DNA of 64,000 nucleotides from DATEOR01 sp963766725. GTDB lineage: Bacteria; Actinomycetota; Thermoleophilia; Gaiellales; Gaiellaceae. Location: contig CAVYBK010000015.1 of assembly GCA_963766725.1 (NCBI GenBank), forward strand, positions 62,001 through 126,000, written 5' to 3'. The notes under the pieces are model-generated. The model saw only the letters and a program-made list of their open reading frames with translations. It searched no databases and had not been told where the DNA came from. Both the position numbers and the translations under genes were made by a program. Positions 34,454 through 43,625 of the stretch are shown in pieces; the stretch's first letter is position 1; every line of letters begins with the position of its first letter.

Positions 34454-35056
34454 ATGGCTGATTGGGAGTTGACCGGAACCGTCCTCGTCGGTTGCAACTG
34501 CGACTACGGGTGCCCGTGCAACTTCAACGCGCCGCCGACGACGGGCGACTGCGAAGGCGGCTGGGTCTGGAACATCGAGAAGGGCCGCTACGGCGACGTC
34601 GAGCTCGACGGGCTCACGCTCGGCCTCTTCGCCGACTGGCCGAAGGCGATTCACGAGGGCGGAGGCAAGGCGATCGCCTTCTACGACGAGCGCGCTGACG
34701 AGCGACAGCGCGAGGCGCTCGAGAACCTCCTCCGCGGCGGGGAAGGCGGGCCGTGGGGCATCTTCATCAACACGTACGAGCTCCTGGAAGTCGAAGCTCT
34801 TCCCGTCGAGTTGAGCGTGGACGCTGAGAATTCGAGCTACAAGATCGGCGACCGCGCCGAGCTCCAGATGACGTCGATCAAGAACCCGGTTTCAGGCGCC
34901 GAGGTCCAGGCCTCGGTGGGGCTCCCCACCGGGCTCGTCTTCAACGAGGGCTGGTGCGCCGCGTCGACGGTCTTCCGGGTCAACGGAGCCGTGTCCTACG
35001 ACCACTCGGGCAAGCAGGCCGAGTACGCCCCGTTCTCGTACGCCAGCGCCGCCTAG
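34454..35056 (+). CDS. DUF1326 protein with Cys-rich N terminus
   Basis: A 200-residue soluble protein of the DUF1326 family. The N-terminal motif GCNCDYGCPCNFNAPP holds four closely spaced cysteines that look like a metal or redox site. GLFADWPKAIHEGGGKAIAF and the C-terminal SYDHSGKQAEYAPFSYAS follow. AAAGGAG lies seven bases before the ATG and the DUF2182 gene ends 12 bases upstream, so they form a pair. Function is unknown. The constant pairing with DUF2182 suggests a membrane complex or metal delivery system. Confidence 0.87.
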   Translation: MADWELTGTVLVGCNCDYGCPCNFNAPPTTGDCEGGWVWNIEKGRYGDVELDGLTLGLFADWPKAIHEGGGKAIAFYDERADERQREALENLLRGGEGGPWGIFINTYELLEVEALPVELSVDAENSSYKIGDRAELQMTSIKNPVSGAEVQASVGLPTGLVFNEGWCAASTVFRVNGAVSYDHSGKQAEYAPFSYASAA

Positions 35057-35072
35057 TCGCTATAGAGCGCTC

Positions 35073-36530
35073 TCAGCGGTTCATGCGTTGCGAGGCTTCG
35101 CCGAGCACCTCGCCGAGGATGGAGACGATCTCGTCGATCTCGGCCGTGTCGGCCACGAGCGGCGGCGAGATCTGTATCACCGGGTCGCCACGGTCGTCGG
35201 CGCGGCAGATGAGGCCCGCCTCGAAAAGCCGCGGTGAGAGGAACCCGCGCAGGAGCGTCTCGCACTCCTCGTCGCTGAAGGTCTCGCGGGTCTCCTTGTC
35301 CTTGACGAGCTCGAGCGCGTAGAAGAACCCTGTCCCGCGCAGGTCGCCGACGATCGGCAGGTCGAGGAGCTGGGACAGCGCCTGGTGGAAGTAGTCCTGC
35401 TTCTCGGCCACGTGCTCGATGATGCGCTCGCGGCGCATGATCTCGATGTTCTTGAGCGCGATCGCTGCCATGACCGGATGGCCGCCGAACGTGATCCCGT
35501 GGGCGTACATCTCGTGGCCCTCGAGGAACGGCTCCATGACCGAGTCGCGCGCGATGACCGCGCCGATCGCGGCGTGCGCCGAGGAGAGCCCCTTGGCCGA
35601 CGTGATGATGTCTGGCCGGATGTCGTAGCGCTCGGAGCCGAACCACGCCCCGACGCGGCCGAAACCGGTGATGACCTCGTCGGCGCAGAGGAGGATCTCG
35701 TAGCGGTCGCAGACCTCGCGCACGCCCTTCCAGTAGCCCTCGGGAGGCGTGTAGGAGCCGCCCGCGTTCTGCACCGGCTCGAAGATGACCATGGCGACGG
35801 TCTCGGGGCCGGCCTGCAGGATCGCTTCCTCGAGATCCTCGAGGAGGAATGCGGTGAACTCGGCCTCGGTCTCCTCCGGAGGACGGTGATAGCGATTGGT
35901 GTTGTGCACGTGGATCACGTCCGGCACGAGAGGCTCGAACGGGATCCTGAGCGAGGCGATGCCGTTGATCGACAGGGCGCCCATCGTCGTCCCGTGGTAC
36001 GCGATCCGGCGTGCGACCGCCTTCCAGCGGCGCTGGCTCGGGATCCGCTGCTCGATGCGCTCGCCCGCTGCCATGCGCTCCGCCACCTGCGCCCGCACGT
36101 TGTCGCCGCGCGCCGAGTAGTACTGGCGCGCGAGCTTCCAGGCCGACTCGACCGCCTCGGAGCCGCCGGACACGAAGAAGACACGGTTCAGGTCGCCGGG
36201 CGCGACGGATGCGACCTCGGCTGCGAGCTCGATCGCGCGCGGGTGCGCATAGCTCCAGTTCGTGTAGAAGGGGAGCTCGCGCAGCTGCGCGGCGGCGGCC
36301 TCTCCGATCTCGTCGCCGAAGCCGTAGCCGATGTTGACGGCGAAAAGGCCCGCGAGCGCGTCGAGATAGCGCTTGCCGTTGATGTCCTCGAGGTAGCAGC
36401 CGTCCCCGCGCACGATGATCGGGATGTCCTCGCCCGTGTAGCTCGACATGCGCGTGAAATGCAGCCAGAGGTGTTCCCGGGCGGCCTTCTGCAGCTCGGC
36501 GGGGGACATCGATGTGACGGGGGTGCTCAC
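35073..36530 (-). CDS. Class III aminotransferase (putrescine-pyruvate type)
   Basis: A 485-residue PLP enzyme, fold type I, class III. Visible are YLEDINGKRYLDALAGLFAV, FFVSGGSEAVESAWKLARQY, RIAYHGTTMGALSINGI, FEPVQNAGGSYTPPEGYW, LLCADEVITGFGRVGAWFG and DIITSAKGLSSAHAAIGAVI, with the PLP lysine in SAKG. Length and motifs match the omega-amine group (SpuC, putrescine or beta-alanine:pyruvate). It is the last gene of an operon with a polyamine-type ABC importer and an aminobutyraldehyde-dehydrogenase-like enzyme, so putrescine to 4-aminobutanal is the likely reaction. GTG 36530 overlaps the permease stop; AAAGGAG lies upstream. Confidence 0.88.
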   Translation of the reverse strand: MSTPVTSMSPAELQKAAREHLWLHFTRMSSYTGEDIPIIVRGDGCYLEDINGKRYLDALAGLFAVNIGYGFGDEIGEAAAAQLRELPFYTNWSYAHPRAIELAAEVASVAPGDLNRVFFVSGGSEAVESAWKLARQYYSARGDNVRAQVAERMAAGERIEQRIPSQRRWKAVARRIAYHGTTMGALSINGIASLRIPFEPLVPDVIHVHNTNRYHRPPEETEAEFTAFLLEDLEEAILQAGPETVAMVIFEPVQNAGGSYTPPEGYWKGVREVCDRYEILLCADEVITGFGRVGAWFGSERYDIRPDIITSAKGLSSAHAAIGAVIARDSVMEPFLEGHEMYAHGITFGGHPVMAAIALKNIEIMRRERIIEHVAEKQDYFHQALSQLLDLPIVGDLRGTGFFYALELVKDKETRETFSDEECETLLRGFLSPRLFEAGLICRADDRGDPVIQISPPLVADTAEIDEIVSILGEVLGEASQRMNR

Positions 36531-37402
36531 ACTGCTCCTTTCGGTTGACGGCGCCACTGCCACAGGACGTTCGCGAGCATGAACGCGACCGCGATGAAGA
36601 ATATGGCTGAGCCGATGACGTTGATCTGCGGCGGAACGGCGACCCGTGCCGCTCCCCACACGAAGAGCGGGAAGGTCTGGTCGGCGCCGGCGACGAGGTA
36701 CGTGATGACGAAGTCGTCCACGGAGAGGGCGAACGCGAGGAGGAACCCGGCGAGGATCCCCGGCCAGATGAGGGGAAGCGTCACCTTGAGGAACGCCGTC
36801 AACGGGTTGGCGTAGAGATCCGCGGCCGCCTCTTCGAGATGCTGGTCTTTGCCCGCCAGCCGCGCGCGCACGGTCACGACCACGAAGCTGATGTTGAACA
36901 TGATGTGCGCGATCAGGATCGTGACGAAACCGAGCTTGAAGCCGAGAATCCCGAAGGGCCCCTGATTGAGGAAAAGCGTCAGGAGCGAGGAGCCCATCAC
37001 GATCTCCGGGGTGGCCATCGGCAGGAAGATGAGGAGGTTCGTCGCACCCTGGCCGAGGAACTGGTGGCGGACGAGCGCCATCGCCATCAGCGTCCCGATG
37101 ATCGTCGCGAAGAAGCTCGAGGCGAGCGCGATCTCGATCGAGAGCCGCACGGCATCGCTGAGGCCCGGGTAGTCGAACGGATGGAGCCAGTTGTTGAGCG
37201 TGAAGCCCTGCCAGGCGAAGTTGAAGCGGCCGATCGGGTCGTTGAACGAGAACACGACGACGACCACGATCGGGACCAGCAGGTAGGCGAACGCGAGCAC
37301 TGCGAAGAACGTGAGCGTGTGCCTACGCACGAGCGCCCACGCGCGGCTGAGCACGCCGGGCCTGTGCCGCGGGGCGGCGACGGTCTCGACGGCGGTCGTC
37401 AT
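36527..37402 (-). CDS. potC: Polyamine-type ABC transporter permease (PotC-like)
   Basis: A 291-residue inner-membrane permease with six helices. After a cytoplasmic start comes TFFAVLAFAYLLVPIVVVVV, then the PotC-like FSFNDPIGRFNFAWQGFTLN. The ABC-coupling EAA loop is EEAAADLYANPLTAFLKVTL, followed by ILAGFLLAFALSVDDFVITY. The ATG overlaps the TGA of the upstream permease gene and the stop overlaps the aminotransferase start. It forms the channel with the PotB-like subunit. The spermidine/putrescine specificity is inferred from family and operon. Confidence 0.9.
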   Translation of the reverse strand: MTTAVETVAAPRHRPGVLSRAWALVRRHTLTFFAVLAFAYLLVPIVVVVVFSFNDPIGRFNFAWQGFTLNNWLHPFDYPGLSDAVRLSIEIALASSFFATIIGTLMAMALVRHQFLGQGATNLLIFLPMATPEIVMGSSLLTLFLNQGPFGILGFKLGFVTILIAHIMFNISFVVVTVRARLAGKDQHLEEAAADLYANPLTAFLKVTLPLIWPGILAGFLLAFALSVDDFVITYLVAGADQTFPLFVWGAARVAVPPQINVIGSAIFFIAVAFMLANVLWQWRRQPKGAV

Positions 37403-38260
37403 GCAGTTCCCGTCGTCACGCGCTCGGTCCCCACGCTTCGCGCGTAGATGACGATCAGGACGAGGATGGAGGCCATGAGGACGAACGAGAGCGCCGCTGC
37501 TTGCGGATAGTCCGCTGAGACCTTGAACTTCGACTGGATCACGTTTCCGATCATCAGCTGCTTCGGCGTGCCGAGCAGCTGCGCGTTGATGAAGTCACCC
37601 GCGGCGGGAATGAACGTCAGGAGCGTGCCCGCGAAGACGCCCGGCAACGAGAGCGGGAACGTCACCCTGAAGAACGCCTTCGCCCGGTTCGCGTAGAGGT
37701 CTTCGGCCGCTTCGATCAGCCGCTGGTCGATCTGCTCCAGGCTGACGTAGATCGGGAGCGCCATGAAGGGCAGGTAGTTGTAGGTGATGCCCGGCGATCA
37801 CAGCCGTCGTCGTCGCGAGCAGCCGGCCGTCCGAGGAGATCAGGTGCAGGTGCTGGAGGGTGGAGACGACGATGCCGTCGTCGGAGAGGATCGTCTTCCA
37901 GGCGAGCGTCCTGATCAGGTACGTGACGAAGAACGGCGCGATGATCAGGAGGAGCAACAGGTTCTTCCACCGCCCGCCGCGGAAGGCGATCCAGTACGCG
38001 AGCGGGTAGCTGATCAGGAACGCGAAGATCGTTGCGAGCCCCGCGTACTCGAGCGAGCGGATGAAGTGTGCTCGGTAGAGCGTGAACGCATCGGTGTAGT
38101 TCTCCCACGCCCATGTGAAGGTGAAGCCGGTGAAGATGTCGCCCGAGTTCAGTGACGTCTTCGCCAGGTAGTACATGGGCAGGAGAAAGAACAGGGCCAG
38201 CCAGAGGATCCCCGGTAGAAGGAGCAGGTATGGCGTGGCCCAGCGATTGCGGTGGAGCAG
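37399..38260 (-). CDS. potB: Polyamine-type ABC transporter permease (PotB-like; one frameshift, possible CTG start)
   Basis: The first helix RWATPYLLLLPGILWLALFF is followed by the loop YYLAKTSLNSGDIFTGFTFT, RSLEYAGLATIFAFLISYPL and LLLIIAPFFVTYLIRTLAWK. After a one-base shift near 37788 come ALPIYVSLEQIDQRLIEAAE, the EAA loop AAEDLYANRAKAFFRVTFPL and the C-terminal helices. The first helix lies upstream of the first ATG (38176) and no ATG, GTG or TTG precedes it. CTG at 38260, with AGGGGG six bases upstream, would give the full protein. It pairs with the PotC-like subunit. Confidence 0.83.
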
Positions 38261-38270
38261 GGCTGACCCC

Positions 38271-39452
38271 CTAGGCGCCGGTGACGGCCTGGAACTTTTC
38301 CTTGTAGTCCGGGTTGTCGGCTGCTTCCGGATCGAACGCCTTCACCTGCGACATCATCTCGTCGGAGGGGAAGATGAGCGGGTTCTTCGCAACCTCGGGG
38401 TCGATCTTGAGAAGCTCTTCCTTCGCGCCCACAACCGGGCTGATGTAGTTGACCCAGTCTTCGATCTCCGCGGCGATCTTCGGGTCGTAGACGAAGTTCA
38501 TATAGGTCGAGGCCGTGAAGACGTCGCCGCCGGTCGGGATGAGCATGTTGTCCGTGAAGATCATCCCGCCGGCGTCCGGAATGACGAACTCGAGGTTCGG
38601 GTTGTCGAGCTGGAGCTGGACGATGTCTCCGGACCAGACCATCGCTGCGGCCACGTTGCCGGACGAGAGGTCGTCGCCGTAGTCGTTGCCGGTAAAGCGC
38701 CGGATCTGTCCGGAGTCGACCGCGTCCTGGAGCGTGCCGATCGCCTTGTCGAAGGCAGCGGGCTCGACCTTGGTCGGGTCATCGCCGTTGGATTGCATGA
38801 CGAGGCCCATGCAGTCGGGCATCTCCGTGAGGCACGTGACCTTGCCCTTGAGCTTCGGATCGGTGAGCAGCTGTTCGATCGTGGTGATGGGCTCGGTCTC
38901 CTTCGAGTTGTAACCGATGCCGGTGAAGCCGGATTGCCAGGGAATGCTGTAGTCGCGGTTCGGGTCCCAGGTGGGATGCTGCAGCGACGGAACGAGGTTG
39001 GCCTCGTTCGGGATCGCGCTCTTGTCCTTCTTCTGGACGTACCCGAGGCGCACCATGCGCGCGGCCATCCAGTCGGTGAGGACCGTGAGGTCGCGGCCGA
39101 TGTCCTGACCCTGCGCGAGCTGGGCCTGGTACTTGCCGAACCACTCCTCGTTGTCGTTGACCTCTTCGATGTAGCGCACGGTCACCCCGGTTTGGGCGGT
39201 GAACTCGTCCAGGGTCGGCCGCTTCTTCCCCTTCTGGTCGATGTAGAGCGGCCAGTTCGCGAACACGAGCGTGTCGGCGAGCTGCTGATTGACCTCCGTC
39301 GAAGAGCCACCCGAGCCCGTCTGGGCTGCGATCCCGCCGCCGCCACCGCAGGCCGCAATCAGGGACGGGAGGCTGAGAGCGCTGGCGCCGACGGCAGCGC
39401 GCTTCAGAAACAGGCGTCGGGTGATCGGGTCGTTCAACCGGGAGTCGGTCAT
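38271..39452 (-). CDS. potD: Polyamine-type ABC transporter substrate-binding lipoprotein (PotD-like)
   Basis: A 393-residue extracellular binding protein. The signal has a twin-arginine motif (TRRLFLKRAA) and a lipobox ending SLPSLIAACGGGG, so it is probably Tat-exported and lipid-anchored at Cys. The mature part reads LVFANWPLYIDQKGKKRPTL, then YSIPWQSGFTGIGYNSKE, then GNDYGDDLSSGNVAAAMVWS and DNMLIPTGGDVFTASTYMN, typical of the PotD/PotF group. The ATG at 39452 overlaps the end of the ATPase gene. The next gene is the PotB-like permease. Putrescine or spermidine is the expected ligand. Confidence 0.92.
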   Translation of the reverse strand: MTDSRLNDPITRRLFLKRAAVGASALSLPSLIAACGGGGGIAAQTGSGGSSTEVNQQLADTLVFANWPLYIDQKGKKRPTLDEFTAQTGVTVRYIEEVNDNEEWFGKYQAQLAQGQDIGRDLTVLTDWMAARMVRLGYVQKKDKSAIPNEANLVPSLQHPTWDPNRDYSIPWQSGFTGIGYNSKETEPITTIEQLLTDPKLKGKVTCLTEMPDCMGLVMQSNGDDPTKVEPAAFDKAIGTLQDAVDSGQIRRFTGNDYGDDLSSGNVAAAMVWSGDIVQLQLDNPNLEFVIPDAGGMIFTDNMLIPTGGDVFTASTYMNFVYDPKIAAEIEDWVNYISPVVGAKEELLKIDPEVAKNPLIFPSDEMMSQVKAFDPEAADNPDYKEKFQAVTGA

Positions 39453-40567
39453 TCGCTCCTCTCCTTCTCGGAATCGACCACGAACGTGGAGTCGGGGCTC
39501 CACGAAAGGGTCACCTGGTCACCGGGATGGACAGCCGCAGCGCCGGCGTCGCTGTTCTGGACGTAGACCGAGATCTGGCCATGCGGCGTGCTCACGATGT
39601 ACTGGGTGGAGACGCCGATGTACGCGCGCTCCTCCACCTCGCCGCTGAGCGCGTTCTCGTCGGTACGGCCGATCCGGATCTTCTCCGGGCGGATCCCGAC
39701 GGCCACGGGCCCCTGCCTGCCTTGAGCTCCAGGAGCGCGGACGACGGTGCCGTCGTCGAGACGCACGGAGCCGTCTCCGTTCGAGACGCCTTCCAGGAGG
39801 TTGGAGGCGCCGAGGAACCGCGCGACGAAGGGCGTCGACGGCCGCTCGTAGAGGTCGTCCGGCGAGCCGAGCTGCTCGATGTGCCCGTCACTCATGACGG
39901 CGATCGAGTCGGCCATCGTCATCGCCTCCTCCTGGTCGTGCGTCACGTGGATGAACGTGATGCCGACCTCCTGCTGGAGGCCCTTGATGAAGAGCTGCAT
40001 CTCCTTGCGGAGCTTCAGGTCGAGGGCGCCGAGCGGCTCGTCGAGCAGGAGAACCTGCGGCTTGTTGACGAGCGCCCGCGCGAGAGCGACGCGCTGCTGC
40101 TGGCCGCCCGAGCACTGGCGCGGCTTGCGCCGCTCCATGCCCGAGAGCTGCACCAGGTCGATCATCTCCATGACGCGCTCCCGGACGTCGGACTTGCCGA
40201 CGCCGCGGCGGCGGAGGCCGAAGGCGACGTTCTCGAACACGTTCAGGTGCGGGAAGAGCGCGTAGCTCTGGAAGACGGTGTTGACGTCACGCCTGTACGG
40301 CGGGAGATCGGTGACGTCGCGGTCGCCGAGGTAGATCGTGCCGTCGCTCGGCTCCTCGAAGCCGCCGATCATGCGGAGCGTCGTCGTCTTCCCGCAGCCC
40401 GAGGGACCAAGGAGCGCGAAGAAGCTCCCGCGCGGCACCTCGAGCGTGAGGGCGTCGACCGCGACGACCTCGTCGAAGCGCTTCGTGACGCTGTCGAGGC
40501 GGACGTCCGGTGCGGACGTCTCGCCCCCCGCCGTCGCCGACGGCTCTACGCGCTCCTCGACGGCCAT
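39449..40567 (-). CDS. potA: Polyamine-type ABC transporter ATP-binding protein (PotA-like)
   Basis: A 372-residue ABC ATPase. Walker A is GPSGCGKTTTLRMIGG and the Q-loop is VFQSYALFPHLNVFENVAFG. The signature reads CSGGQQQRVALARAL, where the usual first Leu is Cys. Walker B is VLLLDEPLGALD, with the H-loop in FIHVTHDQEEAMTMAD. A C-terminal TOBE domain follows (GIRPEKIRIGRTDENALSGE, then DQVTLSWSPDSTFVV). It starts four bases after the aldehyde-dehydrogenase stop. It powers the PotB/C-like pair. Confidence 0.92.
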   Translation of the reverse strand: MAVEERVEPSATAGGETSAPDVRLDSVTKRFDEVVAVDALTLEVPRGSFFALLGPSGCGKTTTLRMIGGFEEPSDGTIYLGDRDVTDLPPYRRDVNTVFQSYALFPHLNVFENVAFGLRRRGVGKSDVRERVMEMIDLVQLSGMERRKPRQCSGGQQQRVALARALVNKPQVLLLDEPLGALDLKLRKEMQLFIKGLQQEVGITFIHVTHDQEEAMTMADSIAVMSDGHIEQLGSPDDLYERPSTPFVARFLGASNLLEGVSNGDGSVRLDDGTVVRAPGAQGRQGPVAVGIRPEKIRIGRTDENALSGEVEERAYIGVSTQYIVSTPHGQISVYVQNSDAGAAAVHPGDQVTLSWSPDSTFVVDSEKERSE

Positions 40568-40571
40568 CGGG

Positions 40572-42016
40572 TCAGTCGATCTTCGCCATCACATGCTTGA
40601 TCTGCGTGTAGTCCTCGAGCGAGTAGACCGAGAGATCCTTGCCGTAGCCCGACTCCTTGTAGCCGCCGTGCGGCATCTCGGAGACGAGCGGGATGTGGTC
40701 GTTGATCCAGACGGTGCCGAACTGGAGCTTGCGCGCCGCGTTCAGCGCCCGCCCGACGTCGCGCGTCCACACCGAGGCGGCGAGGCCGTAGCGGACGTCG
40801 TTGGCCCAGGCGATCGCCTGGTCGTCGTCCGCGAACTTCTGGACGCTCACGACCGGGCCGAAGACCTCGCGCTGGATGATCTCGTTGTCCTGCTCGATCC
40901 CGGTGACGACCGTCGGCTTGACGAAGAAGCCGCGGTCGCCGTTCGAGTCGCCGCCGGTGAGGATCGTCGCCTTCGACTCCTTGGCGCGCTCGAGGAAGCC
41001 GACAACGCGGTCCTGCTGGTCCTTCGAGATCACCGGGCCCATCTCGATCTCGTCGCCCTCGGCCGGATCGCCGACGTGCAGCGACTCGACGGCGGGCACG
41101 AGCTCCTCGATGAGCTTGTCGTAGATCTTCGGGCCGGCGACGACACGCGAGGCAGCCGTGCAGTCCTGACCCGAGTTCCAGTAGCCGGCGATCTTGATCG
41201 CCTCGGCCACAGCGGCCGGGTCGGCGTCGTCGAAGACGACGACCGGAGCCTTGCCGCCGAGCTCGAGGTGGACGCGCTTCAGGTTGTCCGCAGCCGTCCT
41301 GCGCAATGGCCTTGCCGGTCTCGACGTCGCCGGTCAGGGAGACGAGGCGCACCTCGGGATGCTTGACGAGAGCCTCGCCGACGGGCACGCCGTCGCCGGT
41401 GATGACGTTGAGCACGCCCGGCGGGATCACGTCGGCGGCGAGCTCCATGAAGCGGAGAAGCGAGAGCGGAGTCTGCTCGGACGGCTTCAGCACCTGGACG
41501 TTCCCGGCCGCGAGCGCGGGCGAGAACTTCCAGACGGCCATCATGAGCGGGTAGTTCCAGGGAGCGATGCCGGCGACGATGCCGATCGGCTCGCGCCGGA
41601 GCATGGAGGTGTAGCCCCGCATGTACTCGCCGGCCGCGCGGCCTTCGAGCACGCGTGCCGCACCGGCGAAGAAGCGGATGTTGTCCGCGGACACGGGCAT
41701 CTCGTCCCGCGCGTAGGACAGGGGCTTGCCGACGTTCTTGGACTCGAGGGCCGCAAGCTCCTCGGCGTTCTCCTCGATCAGGTCGGCGAGCTTGAAGAGC
41801 ATGCTCCGCGCGCTCGCCGGGAGTGGTCTCGAGCCACTCCGGAAGCGCGTTCTTGGCCGCCTCGACGGCGCTGTTCGCGTCTTCGGCCGTGCTGCGCGCG
41901 ACCTCCGCGATCACCTCGCCGGTCGACGGATTCAGGACCTCCATCGTCTCTCCGCCGGCCGAGTCGACCCACTCCCCGCCGACGAAATTCTTGTGCTGCG
42001 AAACCGCCACGCTCAT
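40572..42016 (-). CDS. patD: Aminobutyraldehyde dehydrogenase-like ALDH (two frameshifts)
   Basis: About 480 residues when joined. The first frame has SQHKNFVGGEWVDSAGGETM. From about 41820 the second has RMLFKLADLIEENAEELAAL, GIVAGIAPWNYPLMMAVWKF and LVSLTGDVETGKAIA. From about 41295 the third has VHLELGGKAPVVVFDDADPA, the catalytic YWNSGQDCTAASRVVAG, and the tail MPHGGYKESGYGKDLSVYSL followed by EDYTQIKHVM. That tail is characteristic of gamma-aminobutyraldehyde dehydrogenase (PatD/YdcW). It would oxidise 4-aminobutanal, the product of the aminotransferase in the same operon, to GABA. GGAGG precedes the ATG. Confidence 0.85.
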
Positions 42017-42051
42017 CTCAGGACCTCCGGCTCCGTTACTACGGCACGGCC

Positions 42052-42080
42052 AGCGTAGCCCGCGGGCGGTTCCCCAACAA
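42052..42080 (-). promoter_or_regulatory. Sigma-70-like promoter of the putrescine operon
   Basis: On the minus strand TTGTTG (42075-42080) and TACGCT (42052-42057) are separated by 17 bases, about 36 bases upstream of the aldehyde dehydrogenase ATG with its GGAGG. The operon then runs through the importer genes to the aminotransferase at 35073. Confidence 0.5.
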
Positions 42081-42127
42081 CCCTGAAGCGTCGTCCTAGG
42101 CCCTATTGGCCACTTGTACGCGGTGGC

Positions 42128-42951
42128 CTAAAGACTGAGGATCGCTACTCCTCGTTGCGACAAGGACGGCTCCGGCCAGCCGCTCCGGGCCCGACCGGCT
42201 CCTTGAGGACGAGCGCCGCGAAGGCCGCCGCGATGACGATGCTCGTCTCCCTGACCGCCGCGACCGAGGCGGCCGAGGCGCGCTGCAGCGCGGCGAGCAC
42301 GAAGCCGTAGGCCCCGAAGGTCGCGAGCCCTGCGGCCACCGTGGCCCAGCCCCATTCGGCGCGCAGGGCCGCGCGGCCGCGCAGGCGCACGATCGCCGCC
42401 GAGTAGCCGAGGCCGGAGAGGAGCATCGAGAGCTCGAGGTAGACGAACGGCGCGGCGTAGCGGATCCCGTACTTGTCCACGAGGGTGTAGGCGGCGATGA
42501 AGCACGCGATGGCGAGGCCGAAGAGCACGCCCGCCGGCTCGGCCGAGCGGCGCAGGCCGCGGACGAGGAGGACGCCGAGTCCGACGAGGCAGACGCCTGC
42601 CGCCTGCTGCGGCGAGGTGCCGAGCCCGAGCGCGGCCACGCCGACGACGAGAACGAGCACCGGCGCCGTCCCGCGCGCGATCGGGTAGACGACCGAGAGC
42701 TCGGCCCGGACGTAGGCCGCGGCCAGCAGGATGACGTAGCCGAGCTGGAGGAACGACGTGACGACGATGTAGGGGATCGCCGCGGGCTCGATCCTCCACG
42801 TGAGCGCCGCAATGGGCGCATAGGCGACGAGCGCGACCAGGAGCGCGACCGCGGTCGCCGCCTCGGGGTCCTTGGCGCGCGCGATGAGCAGGTTCCAGAA
42901 CGCGTGCAGGAACGCGGCGGCGAGGGCGAGCGCGAGGGCGTCCAGCGGCAC
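42128..42951 (-). CDS. EamA/DMT-family transporter (3' frameshift)
   Basis: About 274 residues and ten helices in two EamA repeats. It begins LDALALALAAAFLHAFWNLL (the F-W-N-x-L motif is common in the family). Then come AYVRAELSVVYPIARGTAPV, CFIAAYTLVDKYGIRYAAPF and RETSIVIAAAFAALVLKEPV. Near 42190 the frame must move so that ERLAGAVLVA is followed by GVAILSL and TAG at 42128, the usual EamA ending; the unshifted frame ends in an atypical basic tail. A small hairpin (GGCCAC/GTGGCC) lies right at the stop. The substrate is unknown; export of an amine or amino acid is possible. Confidence 0.8.
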
Positions 42952-42956
42952 GGCGA

Positions 42957-42962
42957 TAGTGT
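42957..42962 (+). promoter_or_regulatory. -10 element of the HAD/GDPD pair (leaderless)
   Basis: TAGTGT lies exactly nine bases before the ATG at 42972, and the nine bases (CCCCTGCCG) hold no ribosome site. Five of the other leaderless-type starts in this window share the 9-base spacing or come close to it. Confidence 0.45.
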
Positions 42963-42971
42963 CCCCTGCCG

Positions 42972-43625
42972 ATGGGACGGCCGGGCGCGATCGTGTTCGA
43001 CTTCAACGGGACGCTCTCCCACGACGAGCCGATCCTGTGCGAGATCTTCATGGAGCTCTTCGCCGAGCACGGAAAGCCGCTCTCGGCGCAGGAGTACTTC
43101 GACGTCCTGGCCGGCCTTTCGGACCCCGAGATCGTCCGCACGTGGCTCGGGCGCGACCATCCGGACGTCGACGAGGTGATCGAGGAGCGGATCCGCCGCT
43201 ATCGCGCCGCGGTCGCCGACGGCTCGAGCGTCCCACCCGAGCTCCGTGAGGCCGTGCGCTTCGCCGCCGAGCGCGTCCCGCTCGCCATCGTGTCCGGAGC
43301 GGCGCGCGCCGAGATCGAGCCCGTGGTCGAGGCGGCCGGGCTCACGGGCTGCTTCGAGGCGATCGTCCCGGCCGAGGACGTCGAGCACGGCAAGCCGCAT
43401 CCCGACGGCTATCTCCGGGCACTCGAGCTCCTCGACGGCGGGCTCGACGCAGGCGATGTCCTCGTCTTCGAGGACACGGAGGCCGGGGTCGCCTCCGCGA
43501 AGGCGGCAGGGATGCGCTGCCTCGCCGTCCTCGGCACCCTGTCTCCCGAACGGCTGTCGCAGGCGGACGAGATCGTCGAGCGCATCGATCCCCCGCTCAT
43601 GCAGCGGCTCTTCGACGAGGCGTGA
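42972..43625 (+). CDS. HAD-superfamily phosphatase (beta-phosphoglucomutase-like)
   Basis: A 217-residue HAD hydrolase, subfamily IA with an alpha-helical cap. Motif I is IVFDFNGTLS; the usual second Asp (D-x-D) is Asn here. Motif II is LAIVSGAARAEI, motif III is the lysine in VEHGKPHPDGYL, and motif IV is VLVFEDTEAGVASAKAAGM. The D+2 acid/base position being Asn would slow phosphomonoester hydrolysis in a standard HAD, though FNGTL variants exist. The stop overlaps the glycerophosphodiesterase start (GTGA), so it may process a phosphate released in that pathway. Confidence 0.88.
   Translation: MGRPGAIVFDFNGTLSHDEPILCEIFMELFAEHGKPLSAQEYFDVLAGLSDPEIVRTWLGRDHPDVDEVIEERIRRYRAAVADGSSVPPELREAVRFAAERVPLAIVSGAARAEIEPVVEAAGLTGCFEAIVPAEDVEHGKPHPDGYLRALELLDGGLDAGDVLVFEDTEAGVASAKAAGMRCLAVLGTLSPERLSQADEIVERIDPPLMQRLFDEA

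Noticed and set aside
42108..42128. Terminator after the EamA gene
   Set aside because: The stem is only six base pairs with a nine-base loop and overlaps the stop, so it is too weak to list as a terminator.
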